Assembly: GCA_013398015.1 (NCBI GenBank)
Contig: VZRR01008203.1
Location: forward strand, 36,037 to 100,036
DNA: 64,000 nt
Source: Oreocharis arfaki
Taxonomy: Eukaryota; Chordata; Aves; Passeriformes; Paramythiidae
Reading direction: 5' to 3'
Shown here in pieces: positions 13,503 through 25,025 of this stretch. The first letter of the stretch is position 1. The number at the start of each line of letters is the position of its first letter. The notes beneath the pieces are model-generated. The model was given only the letters and a program-made list of their open reading frames with translations. It was not told the DNA's origin and did not search any database. A program made the position numbers and the translations under genes.

Positions 13503-13586
13503 CAGGGCTTCCTAGGCCATTGCCAGCACACTGAAAATGCTGTCCAGGGCTTCCTAGGGCATTGCCAATGCACTGAAAATACATCC
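13503..13586. repeat. Two-copy 42-bp tandem duplication
   Basis: A unit starting CAGGGCTTCCTAGG is followed at a 42-bp period by a second copy differing at a few positions. Shared parts include GGCTTCCTAGG, CATTGCCA and CACTGAAAAT. A local tandem duplication is the simplest explanation. Confidence 0.85.
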
Positions 13587-15270
13587 AGCCTGGACCGAGA
13601 AAGTTTATGCAGGAAAGCTGAGGTGGGGAATCAAGGTCTCCAGACTTTCCCCTCACAGAGGCACTGCTCCTGACTTATGGTGCTCTTAGAGCAGGAGCAC
13701 AAGGGTTTAGGCCCTTGAACCTATGTCAGCCCAGCCTTCTGCTTGCCCAACCGTAGTGCTGGACTGTGTAACATGGGGCTAGTGCAGTGAGAGAAAGGAG
13801 TGAGCCCTGGAAAAATCCGTCTGTGGAAGCTGTGTTTTTGTCACTAACATGGGGTACCAGCACATGAGCTACCCAGCCCCTTTGTCAAGTGTTTCCAGAC
13901 ATCTCAGGGAATGTGATTTTTCAGGTGGTTCTGCTTAGCAGAGAAGACTAGGGTGAGATTGCTGGGCTTGAAAGGACAAAGTGTGAGAAGATGTGGAGTA
14001 TTTATAAGGAAAACACCTTGATGTGTGCAAAGAATTGATGGTGCTGTGAGCTCTGGCCTTGGGTTTTGTCAGCCACTCTCTAGTGGTAGGAAGAGCAAGG
14101 CTTCACAAGGATCTGGTGCCAAAGCACCAAGAAGGAAGAGGGAAGGGCATCAAATGAGTCTCAGTCATCATTTCAGTGAAGTGACCTCGCTGCAGACAGC
14201 AGCGTTTTTCTGAACACATCTGCACTGACAGAGCCCAGAGCAGAGAGGCTGCGGTCATTGACATAGAAAATAAGTATCTCCTGGTGGGTTTAATTTAGAA
14301 TTAGATAAAATGCCGGAGTTTGGAGACTGCTTGATAGAATAAACAGCAGAAAGTTCAGATGAGATTAGTGTGGCTGAGCAGAACCTTTGACTGTATCCTG
14401 ATGGCAGGCTTGGTTGCCAGAGGAAGAAATAGTTTTGATCATATTAAAGACCAAGCTGCAGGTGAGAGTTTGGTTGAGAGGATTAGAGCTCGGTCTGAGA
14501 CTTGCTAAGTTTAAATTGATATTCAATATTCATAAAGAGATATCAGAAGACAGATCACTATTTTAACATGAATTGAAGATGAGTTTGGGAGATGAAATAA
14601 AAGCTGTGATTTCTAGCAAAACCTGTCCACTTCTAAAGGTAAACTATTGCTTAGAAGGAGTGACAACTTCTTTTGATGTTTCCAGTCCAAAATATTTATG
14701 TGCTGCTGGTATGCTTGTACATTTTTCTCTGAGGAAAGCCTCTCTACCTGTGCTCAATGCCTGAATTCTCCAAACATTCCACACGATCTTCAGAGCAATT
14801 TTGAGAGTGAATCCTTTAAAAAGCATGCGAGTGCGTTCATGTTTTTTTGAATAAACGCGATTAGTCACCATTCAAACTTTTCTGAATTAACACTACAAGT
14901 ACTACTTGACTGCAGCCATGGGAATGCAAACAGAATGGTGAGAACATACCAGTACAGTTGCCCAGTAAATACTGCATGTGTATAGAAAGACATTCCCCCT
15001 GTGAAATAAATCCAGAAACTGTTTCGAACTTTGTGCAAATATTGATGGCTGGGGATGGCTGAACAAAATTTTTATCTTTTGTGTAGATATGCCAAAGCCT
15101 GCTAAGCTGTGCACAGATTTTAAAACTTTAATCTCTCAAAGCTTGTGATCTAACTCTTACATCTGAGTTTGTTTGTAATTGTGGGCTTCTCAGAATTCTG
15201 GAAAGGCAGTAACTGAAAAAGGAGGGAAAAAGAAGGTTGAATGAAACAGTTTGAAACAGCACTCATAAGT

Positions 15271-15294
15271 AAAAAAAAAAAAAAAAAAAAAAAA
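15271..15294. repeat. Poly(A) run, 24 A
   Basis: An uninterrupted 24-base A run on the + strand. No gene-like body or target-site duplication was found beside it, so I do not call it a retrocopy tail. Confidence 0.9.
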
Positions 15295-15899
15295 CCTATG
15301 CAGCTGATATTTCAAAATACTTCAGCACTCACTGTTTGGGGCAGCTCATCTTTCGTCTCCTCTACTGAATCAAAGCCACTGAGTTTTCACAAAAACTTTT
15401 TGGGTTCTTGGTCTGTGAATGTCTAGCCACAAAAATCACAAGAGAAGTTACTGAGTGTCTTTGACAACACATTCTACTTTAGGCTCTTGAGTGGCAATTT
15501 GTTATTCTTTAAGTAAGGCGAGTTAAATGCAGAGCTGTGGAAAACTTTCTTCCAAGCATCACCCCTCCCCTGCCTCCCCCCTTTCAATCTATATGTAAGC
15601 ATCTGATAGCCCTTTGAGGCAGGTGGCTATAACCAAAAGCAAAACAGTGAAGAACAATTGTGTCTCAGGGTGTCAGGATCTGGAAATGCTATGAATTCTT
15701 ACCAAATCAGTGTTTTGCTAACATTCCAAAAGTAACAAGAGTGGATATGCCTTTAACAGTACTGATAGTTTATCGTGTTCCGTTATGATACAAGAAAACA
15801 AACCAAGTGTCAGTATTTTGTATGAGTCATTCTGGTTGTGCAAAGAGCTGCTCGAATGCGCTTGAGGTGTTTGAGTTAACCCTCAGTTGCTCCCTCAAG

Positions 15900-16310
15900 T
15901 ACACGAAGCCCTGGGTTCGGCGGGGGAGGGGGTCTAGAAAATCTACAGCGGCAGGCTTTTATCGGGAGAGTTACGGTACCGGTGCCGGGGATGCGGCGGC
16001 GCAGCGGGGGCAGCACAACCGAGAGAAGAGACGGATTGCGGTGCTTGCGTGCGGAGGCGGCCGCGAAAGTGCTGTTTTAGAAATAAAGAAAACAATCCAA
16101 CCAAGAGTGAAAGGGGGAGAGGGCCGTTGGTGACCCGCGGGGAAGGGAAGAGGGGCTGGAGGAGGGGTGCGGGGTTTGCTGCCGCTGCCCGCGGCGGCCG
16201 CGAGGGGGTGCGGCGGGAGCGCTGCTGCCCGCGGAGCGCCGCAGCGGGACGGACCCGCAGCCTCCGCACCTTCCCTCCGCGGCCCTTGTGCCGAGCCGTG
16301 GGGGAGGCAT
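15900..16310. promoter_or_regulatory. CpG island 2 (unassigned promoter candidate)
   Basis: A second G+C-rich, CpG-dense block of about 400 bp lies about 6 kb right of island 1, with runs such as GCGGCGGCCGCG and several CCGCGG sites. Both flanks return to AT-rich DNA. Frames on both strands are open because stop codons are scarce in this composition. None resembles the Lys/Arg/Gly-rich N-terminus expected of type I NRG1 or any family I know. It may be an alternative NRG1 start, a promoter of a non-coding RNA on either strand, or an enhancer-type island. Confidence 0.55.
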
Positions 16311-16535
16311 CTGCTGTGAGCATGTTCTTCAGTCCTGTGGCGTTGTGGGTGCTTCAGCAGTATCAGAGGATGGTTCAGAAGGGGGTTGTTAAGACTGTTG
16401 TGTTGTGCTGAAGGTCAGTGGATGTGCGGTAAACAGGTAGAGAAGCTGTGAGGGAGACTTTGGGTCCTGAAAAACACTCTGCTCTGATCTCATGCAATAC
16501 GAGCATGGAATCGTCTCGTGTGAGGTCACAGGGAT

Positions 16536-16800
16536 GCTTTTCTTCTCTTTTTGTTCATTCTCTCTCTTCTTTCTTTCCTACCACACTTCCTCTATCCCTC
16601 TCTTCTTCCCTTCCTTTGTTCTTTCTCTTTCCCTTCCTTCTTCCCATTCTCCTTTCCATCCATCTGTCCTGCTGTCCTTTTATGCATCCATTTTTGTCCT
16701 TCCATCCTTTTATTTCTCCCTCCTTTCTTTTCTCCATCTTTCTTTCGTCTCTATTATCCCTCCATCCTTTTCCTTCTTTTTTTCCCCTTCTTCCCATCCC
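16536..16800 (+). repeat. Polypyrimidine tract, TTCC/TTTC-rich
   Basis: About 265 bp almost wholly C and T on the + strand, built of irregular CTTTC, TTCC and CCAT-containing units. All three + frames stay open because pyrimidine codons cannot make stops, which explains the Phe/Ser/Leu/Pro-rich open frames here. It begins about 230 bp after CpG island 2. Confidence 0.85.
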
Positions 16801-17501
16801 ATCTGCTCTGTTTCTGTTAATGAAGAAAAAAGAAACAATAAAAGGAAGGTAAAACAAGATATTTCATAAGGGACTGATAGAGATCTTTAACATAACCTCC
16901 TGTCTGGAGTAACTGCTAGTTTTTCATTTATGCACAGAATATTGCTTGTGTCTGGTTTTGTGTTTCTGGTTGTGTAATTTTCTGTGGGAGCATTAGATTT
17001 GGGGAGAAATTGACCGTGTTATGTAGTTTGTTCACTATGGGCCATTTGAATCCTAGCTCTGACAACCAAGTCCACAGGCTTCACAGGTCGAGGAGGAAGA
17101 GGGAGATGTTAATCCGCTTGTGACAGTTCACTTGGGAGCCTTTACTCAGTCTCTCTGTGCATCTCTTCCTCAGGTTTTATGGGCTGATGGTCCTTCCACC
17201 TCTGTAAGCAGGGGGAATCCAGGTCAGGGAGTTTGGGCTTGGCATTCAGGCATGGACTCATGCTCAATGCCTTTCTCCTGCATTAACAGCTTTCATTTCA
17301 CCCTTGAGTCATGTCCTCATGCCGTGTCCTATGGCTAATGGTTAATCCCTTTGAAGACAGCTACCAAAGCATGAATGCGTACTTAAGGTGACTAAACAGA
17401 GTCCCTAGTAACATCCAGTTGCAGAGGTGATAGATAGGGGTTGTTATCACTGCCATTACTGCCAGAAGGGTTGAATTCTAAATCCAATACTGGGAGGCTT
17501 G

Positions 17502-17520
17502 GTGTGTATGTGTGTGTGTG
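17502..17520. repeat. Short TG microsatellite
   Basis: A TG dinucleotide run with one TA interruption, about 19 bp. Confidence 0.8.
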
Positions 17521-20500
17521 AGCACATGCAGGTGTGATATTTTAGTGGGACTTAGTGATGATTTAGTTGGCTTCTACAGTTACAGACTATTCCATTTTCC
17601 TTTGAGGAAGTCCACTGGACTTAGAAAAGAGGAAAAAAGGGGCTGTTCTATTAATGCCATATTGCACCTGTAAACGAAACAGCACTGAAAACTGCTCTGA
17701 GTTATTGTACTGTATTTGGAATGGGTGGCCCTGTTATTCTGTGAATATATTTTTGCATGTCCTCTTGAATTGCACCAAATAAACTGGTGATGTCTGTGTC
17801 GTCATAGTCATTGAGCTCTAGCTGAAATCTCTTTCAAGCCATCCTTCAAACCACCCTCTGTGGAACAAGCTCCCGTTGCCTAGGATCGTACAGTCTTGGC
17901 ATGTCTAAGGTCACAACAGATCACAGTCTGATCACAGAAACCAGAGTCTCCTGACTCTCAGTCTAACCTCTCTCTTCAAGCCACCCTGGTTTCTAACACA
18001 TGGCCATAACGTATAGGTATCACAAACCTGTTACTTGCCCTTTTTTTTTTCCTTTTTCATGTCAAAAAGAATCTTTTCTCTTTGTGAAAATAAGTTTCCT
18101 GGAGGACACTGTGCATTGTTGATATGTCTGCTGCAGGGGAAATAGAGGAAGGGTCTTTTTAGGTAGCAGGCACACTGCTGTCCCACTGGAACTATGCAGC
18201 CAGCCTTCTTGCAGGAGCTGTTTCCACAGGATGAATACAGGCATGGAGGGCATCGGAGAAGATGTCTGTTGTGCCATTGTGCCAGACCTGCAGGTTCAGG
18301 GAGAGTAATTGGCAGCATATGAGAGACCCTCAGAGAAAAGGTTTTATTGGAAAGAAAGAAAAAAAGAAATTTATTTTCCACGCTGCTTCCAAGGGCAGCA
18401 TGTACCTATGCAAGAATGAAAGAGAAACCTCCCATGCTGAGCTTCCCCATTCCAATGGGAACAATATGACCTGTAAAAACTGGTGTCCCAGGGCAGCCAG
18501 TGCCTCCTTCTTGTTTCTGCCCTCTGCTGTACTTCTGCAATGATCCATGCCAGCTTTAGAGCAGTGTCCTGATCATCTCAAGAGAACTTACACTCAGACA
18601 AGTTAGCTAAGCCTTTGAAAAACAAACCTGAAAACATAGTAACTGCTAGTTGACCCTGTTCTTGGAATGAGTGGACTGGAAATGCAAAAGTACAAACTGC
18701 CCTGTAAAGAGTGTGTTCTCTGTCAGGCTCTAGAGGATAGATGCAGCTGGCAGTGCATTTGTGGGGTTAGTTAAAAGGCAGTGCTTTTAAAAGTCAAGGC
18801 AGTTGTGCAGAAGAAGAACTTGCCTGGTCATGTGGAGGATTTCTGTCCCTCATAGCATCTGAGATGAAGATTGGCATAATTTTTGAAAGACGGGCTGTAA
18901 TTCAACCAAAAGCTATGGGATGAATGCAGAAATTACTGGGTGAGGGTTTTTCTTCTATTGCAAGCTTCTAGTCTGGCAGACATTCTAAGCAAGCTATTGA
19001 CAGATGTATTGTAGATTCCAGCAGTCCTGGCCTAATCTCTTTTATCTCAGCATATTTTGATTTAAATGCAACTTTTACTTAAGTATGTTGCTCATGGCAT
19101 GTGAGAAGGTACTGCAAACGTACAAAAGACTAAGTGTAAATGCTAGATGGTATGATGAACTGTGGATAAAAGGAAAGCAATTATCAACCAGACTGAAACT
19201 GATGTTAAGCACGGGTTTTCCTGGCTTTCTGAAGTGCCAGCAAGGTCAGAAATTGGAAAATTGTTTCAGAGCAATAACAACAATCTGAAGCAAGAGAAGG
19301 GAGGATTTTGAAGCAAGGTCAGAGTGCGGGATTTAAAATAGGTAACTTTCCTGTTAACTCAGGTCCATTCGTAGGTTATTTGACACTGATATGCCTTGGT
19401 TATTTTTCACATGTGTGAGTGAGGATGTCTCTCATCCTGCTCTGTTCTCACACTTACAGTGAAGACCACCTCTCCTTGGTGAGGAGTCTCTTTGCAGGGA
19501 CCATCCTACCATCATCTCTCATCCTAGCTGCAGGGTTCCCCTGGAGGCTCATGTTAGTTCCATAAATGCCAGAACCCATTGCTCTCAGCAGATATTGTTC
19601 TTGCTTCCATCTCCAGATTTGCCGTCTTCTCTCATCCCTCCTCCAGCTCCCACCAGACTCTTAGAAGCTGATAACAATAATCAGGCCAGTTTCCAAGCCT
19701 GGAACAATCAAGTTTCCAGGCAGATAGCATGAGGAGAACCGATTCTTTGGCTGCAGTATGAGTTGTACCTAACAGCAGGATGAAGGCAGAGCTTGTTGTT
19801 AAGGGGGTGTCATCTTCACTGTCCACAAAAAAAGAGGAAGGGAGGGGATATAATTTCTAAGAGCTGTTGAGAGAGAAGTAGCTTCATTTAGGCATTTTGT
19901 TTTAAGGTGTGGAATTAATTGCTCCCAGTGGCATTGCTGCCTCTTGAGGGGAGGTGCGAAGAGAGATTCCCAGGACACCAAAGATGGCTGAGGATTGCTT
20001 AGTCCCAGGGTGGATTTTTAAATGCTTCTCATGGTTCACTCCAGGCTTCCATGATTTTTCCTCAAGTTGGCTTTGAATGAAAGTGCCATTGGAGCTGAAG
20101 TAAGCTGCTAGGTCTATATAGCTCCCGTTCTGTCCAGAGTCTCTAGTTTGAGTTCCTAGTGTCTGTTTCCCTTTTGGGTCTCAAGAGATCAGACTTGTCT
20201 CCAGTGACAAGCTGTGCCGAGTAACTGCCACCACAGTGAGCTTGCCTGAAGGTACCTCTGTGGCACTGACAAGAGGGAAACAGCATGAAAATGAGATGGA
20301 ATGGCAGGAGGACATATAATGGGTAGGAGAGATGGTGTCCACTGCTCTGCTGGATGTTCCCTCTCAAAGGCACAGGTGATTTTGCTACAGATGGTATCCT
20401 GTTGTTGGCTTGCTCAGGGCTTTTTTTTTCCCCTTAAATCAGTGATGAAAGGTTTTCTTCCTCTGGGCGCTTGGGTCAAAATCACCAGCAGCAAGATTTT

Positions 20501-21689
20501 TCCAATCCCTCTTACCCATTACAGGCAGTTCTGGGGCACCATGTCTGTGTATCACTCTGTTGTGTCCACAGCTAAGCCCTGAAAGGGAAATGACCTTCCA
20601 GCGTACTTGCACGCAGATTGACCTTTAAGGAATGCATTGAAACTCCTTGAACATCACTGGGAGTATTTGCAGACTTAAGCTTAAGCACTTTCCTAAGCAC
20701 TCTGGTAAACGGAACTAGCTGGTGTGCCTAGGTCTAGGTTTCCCCTTCTCTCACCCTACGCAGATAACCATATGTTTTAAACTCTAAGCAGACCATCCTG
20801 GGTGTCCTTCGGCAAGTCCTAAAGGGGCCAGGTAAAAATGCATTTAAACACACTGCAAATTATTTAAACTGAGAATAACAGAAGGACTTCTGCCCTGCAA
20901 AAACTGGTTTTGGAAGAAATTGATATGTGTCATGTCTGCTGGCCTAGAGATAAAAGGCAGAGAAAGGTAATTGAATTGAGTGTCTAATCATTACTGTCGA
21001 GGTTAGTGGTTAACTCATCTCATGTGTGAAATCGGGTGCCTGTAGGTTTGGAATTGTTTTTGGCATCTTTTTCATCTTACCCTCTTTATGACAGCAAAGT
21101 GATAGCTTTTACTCATTCTATTCTAAACTACTTAGCTTTCACAAAGAGAAGGCAAACTCTTCTTCTTTTTTTCCCCCAGAGTCATGCTGGAGCAATATCA
21201 GTGTAAACATATATGTGAACTTGTGCACGCACATGCACTCCAGCCCATCACAACTGCAGCAAGAGAGGAGTTAATTTTGAGTGTTCAAGACCTCCTAAAG
21301 CTGTATTACATCGCAGAATTTATCCACTGGGGAAGTGTCAAATAAAAGAAAAGGCTTCCTTTCTAAGCCATTTTTACCTTACAGTTCCATAAAAATGATG
21401 GAACTCCTGCAGAGACCTCCTTGGGGAGTGGTCCTCTGAAATATGCCAACAGCTGAATAGCACAAATTTGGAAAACACTGCTGTCTTTAAAGAATAGAAC
21501 TGAAAGCCACCGTGAGAAAGCAGTGTATTTTCCCAATAACCCTTTTAATTCTGTATTAATGTTATAGAGAGGAACAAATGCATCTTCTTTTGATAATGTG
21601 GGGAAACAAGCTCTTCATGGAAAAGCAGAAATCTTACCATGTTTCATCAGGGAAGTGTAGAAATGTCCAAAAGAGTGAGTTCACTTCGA

Positions 21690-21718
21690 TTTTTTTTTCA
21701 ATTTTTTTTTTTTTTTTT
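21690..21718. repeat. Poly(T) run with one interruption
   Basis: Nine T, a CAA interruption, then 17 T on the + strand. No transposon body was identified on either side. Confidence 0.85.
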
Positions 21719-24700
21719 AAGCTGCAGTTTGTTAACAACTCCCTTAACAGATTAAAGAATTACTAAGTGGCCTCAGAATTGCCTTGTTTGATGGCACATT
21801 TCATGATGTTTCTCACTGTCAGTTTCATGGCAAAACACAGTTCATTTCAGATCAATGCCAAAGACTCCAGGCACAAATAAGAGCTATAAATCACTTTGAA
21901 GATTGATCACTTTTGAGTGATAAAGGACAGCTTGAGGTATTTAGAACTGAACTTAGTTTGTGAGGCTGTTTCCATACAGAAAACCATGGTGACTGCTGGC
22001 TCTGAACCAGAGAGTAGAGAAGACAGAAAGCATAAGACAGGATTACCCTTGCAGTGTTTGCACATCATCTGGCCATCCACAGGGTACGTGTCTGTCCAGT
22101 AAGACTGCTCGAGGGTTGTCCTTGCTGTTCCAGTGGAAAGCCCCACCTCAGCAGACCCAGGTCCTGCCCAGGAGCCTGTCGAGATTTACATCCACCTCCA
22201 AGCTCTACCAGAGGAGCAAGAGGCAGCTTTTGAATCTGCATCACACCCCGAAGGCTCCCAAGCATCTCACGTGGCCCAGTGGTACCTGCTTCCACTGCAG
22301 CTTGCTGACTTGTAGGGTTTTACTGTGTCCAACGGCACTACAGCCAATGATTTTTGGTTACTTTTTTTTTTCCTGTCACCCATAATCAGCTGTAGCTGAA
22401 TATGGGACACTAGGTTAGTCTAGCTTCTTCTGTCTCATCAGAATGGTTATTTTTATGTGTTCCAAAATATGCTTGAGGATGAAGCGAAGAGTGGGCATGT
22501 GGGCCTGCTTGACAAGGGAAATTATTGGGTGTGGAGGGCTTTTGAAACAAGAGGGGAGGATATGCACTTGACCAGGAATTAATCTATCAGCTTTTCAGGG
22601 CACCGTCCTTAAGCAATTGTCTATTTCTCATGTTCTCAGTGCTCTCTTCTGTCCTGTGTCTGCTATATCTCTTTCCTCAGAACCACCATCCTAATTTCTA
22701 ACTCAGTTCTTGCCTGGAGCATGCTGTATATAATGTTTCTAGGTAGGAATGTGGGGGTGGAAAGACCACATGAGGTCATAAAGTTTTTGTGGAGTTGCAA
22801 TTTGATCCAAAAAGTGAATTACCAGGTGCTTCTTCAGAGAGGGATTGGGGGGTTATATTTAAATACGTCATTTAGTGAGCCCTTTTATTCCAGAAGATAA
22901 TCAATTCCATTTATTCTCTAAATGTGCATTTGTTTTACCATAGCATAATTCTACGATGATGTTTAAATTGATCAGTAGATTGAACGTAACAAATTAAGAA
23001 ATAAAAAAATTCTAAGGCAATGCTATGTATCACTTTTCCTAAGAAATAGGATTTTACCAGACTACTGAGTAATAAAACTTTAAAAAGGCAATACATTTCA
23101 GATATTTGTTTTCATAAATTTACCTCTACTTTGCAGAGAAGGGGGAAAAGAGGGGTACTGCTCCAGTAACCAGCATGCAAACTCTCAGGGCCAGGGTGGA
23201 TATAGCATCAGTCAGTAGGCTTTAATCAAGATGGGGTGGCAGAGAAGCTTTGTAGCACTCTGCAAATGTGTTTTCTGTGGCTGAAAGGGTTGCTGCCTCT
23301 CAGGGAGGCTTCTTGTAACAGAAGGTTCCTATGAAAGGGCGTTACACCCCTGTAAGCTGTAAGCAGGGGTGCAACTGGTCATGACTTGGCCGGGAGGCTG
23401 CTGGGTCTGCTCCTCAGCAGACAGAGCTGCTGGAACACAGGTTGTATTTTATTTCTGCTGTGTTTCTGAACAGAGCTATTGAGCGCTGCTCCCCTACCCA
23501 CTTGTTCAGGCATTCGTCAGGGAGAATCAAATGGAGGCAAAAACGACACTGCCTATGTGTGCTTGGAAGGCAAGCGTCTGTGGTCAATGATCTGCTTATG
23601 CAGGGACACCTGGAAAGCTCATCCAAATGAGCTTTTAAAGTGCCTGCATTAAGTCATACTGGATCACCACTTATGTTTTTTTATTATTTTTAGCTCTAAA
23701 CCAGAGAGAATTAGGATCACCTGATTTCTGAAGGTGTTTCCCCACCAGAGTGTAACTGAAGTACTTTAGATTCACACTTTGCGTTAGTTCAGCAGAAGTT
23801 TTGCAGGCTATCCTTGCACCAACAGCCTAAAATGCCTTCCCTTTGGGGAGGAGCTTGGGATAAGTTTCTAGCCCCAGCCAGGGGAAACCAGAGGCCTGTC
23901 CTGCAGTGCTGCTGTGGTATTACATATGAGATGTTACCCAAAGGCAGGGAGAAGTCAGTTTGGGACCATGTTCAAGGGGACAGGAGAAGTATTGGAAAGG
24001 CAGGGACAGGACTGGGATTTGTGGGGCTGGACATCAAGCCGTGGGAAATGAGTGAATAGAGCAGTCCTCGGCGGAAAGCTAAAAAAGGAAAGAGGAGAGT
24101 GAGAGCACAGAACTTAGGGAGCAAGACATGTCTGGGAGATTAGGCTGCAGGAAGAGTAGGGGAGAGGCACAGAGTCATTTTTGGCTCAATGGGAGACTGG
24201 AAGTTGGGAAAGGGGGGACACTGAGACGTGACCAACCCACAACAAGGGTGGGATGAGTGGAACAGAGAAGAAAGGTGGCCTTGCGGGGGGAGGAAAAAAG
24301 GCTGTCTATACAGATGGCATTGGGCAGCCCTCCTTCCCCTGGGGTTAGCAAGCAAAGTGGCTTCACTGACCACCCTCATCATCTTTTCCTTGCCTGCTTA
24401 GCCACGCTGTTGCCACGCAGTGACCATGGCAACCCCAGTTTTTGACTGGCTGTTGTAGGATAGTAGCTGTAATGATAGCAGTAGTGAGTATTGACAGAGG
24501 GGAGGGGAAGGCAAGCAGCTGTGGAGCAGGGGAAGTTGCCTGAGTACAGTAATCGTCTTTGGCAGGTCAAGGGTGAACCGTGGCCTGCGGGAGTTGTTCA
24601 ATGCCCGAGGCTAGCAAAGTGGTGTTATAATAAACCCCAGATGTTTCCGCTATTTACAATGTATATGTTATGTTTAAACCTGAAAATGCATCCTAGGATC

Positions 24701-24879
24701 TGGTGGGTAGGGAAACAGTTATTAGCTGCTTGGAAATGACTTGCTGGTAATGTATCTGTTCCCCCTTGATATTAGCTGTTGCCTATTTAAAATATAAATC
24801 TTCTAAGCAGAGACCCTCGTGAGCAGCTTCTTTGCCAAACCAGTGGTTCCATTTGGCTTCATGAGAAACAGCACCGTTC

Positions 24880-25025
24880 CCCCTGACGGGTTTCTGGGAG
24901 GCTGCAGCCTGGGCACGGCAGCCCTGGGAGCCGTGCTCGCAGCCGGCGAGCGTTGGTGTGGGAGAGGCACCGCTGTCAGGCAGGGGAGCGCGGCCAGCCA
25001 CAGGTGCGCGGAGAGCGCTGTTTAA
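24880..25025. promoter_or_regulatory. Small GC/CpG patch within the intron
   Basis: About 145 bp with raised G+C and repeated CpG (CCGGCGAGCG, GAGCGCGGCC, GGTGCGCGG) stand out from AT-rich surroundings. It is too short for a standard CpG island. It might be a minor promoter, an enhancer or an old GC-rich repeat remnant, and nothing in it decides between these. Confidence 0.3.

Noticed and set aside
15241..15300. 24-A run as the tail of a processed pseudogene
   Set aside because: No gene-like sequence precedes it and no flanking target-site duplication was seen.
15807..16411. Overlapping + and - frames in CpG island 2
   Set aside because: Arg/Ala/Pro-rich frames on both strands explained by composition. 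No resemblance to the NRG1 type I N-terminus and no phase-1 donor that I could justify.
16448..16869. Frames rich in Phe, Ser, Leu and Pro resembling membrane proteins
   Set aside because: Produced by the polypyrimidine tract, in which pyrimidine-only codons cannot form stops. All three frames are open at once.
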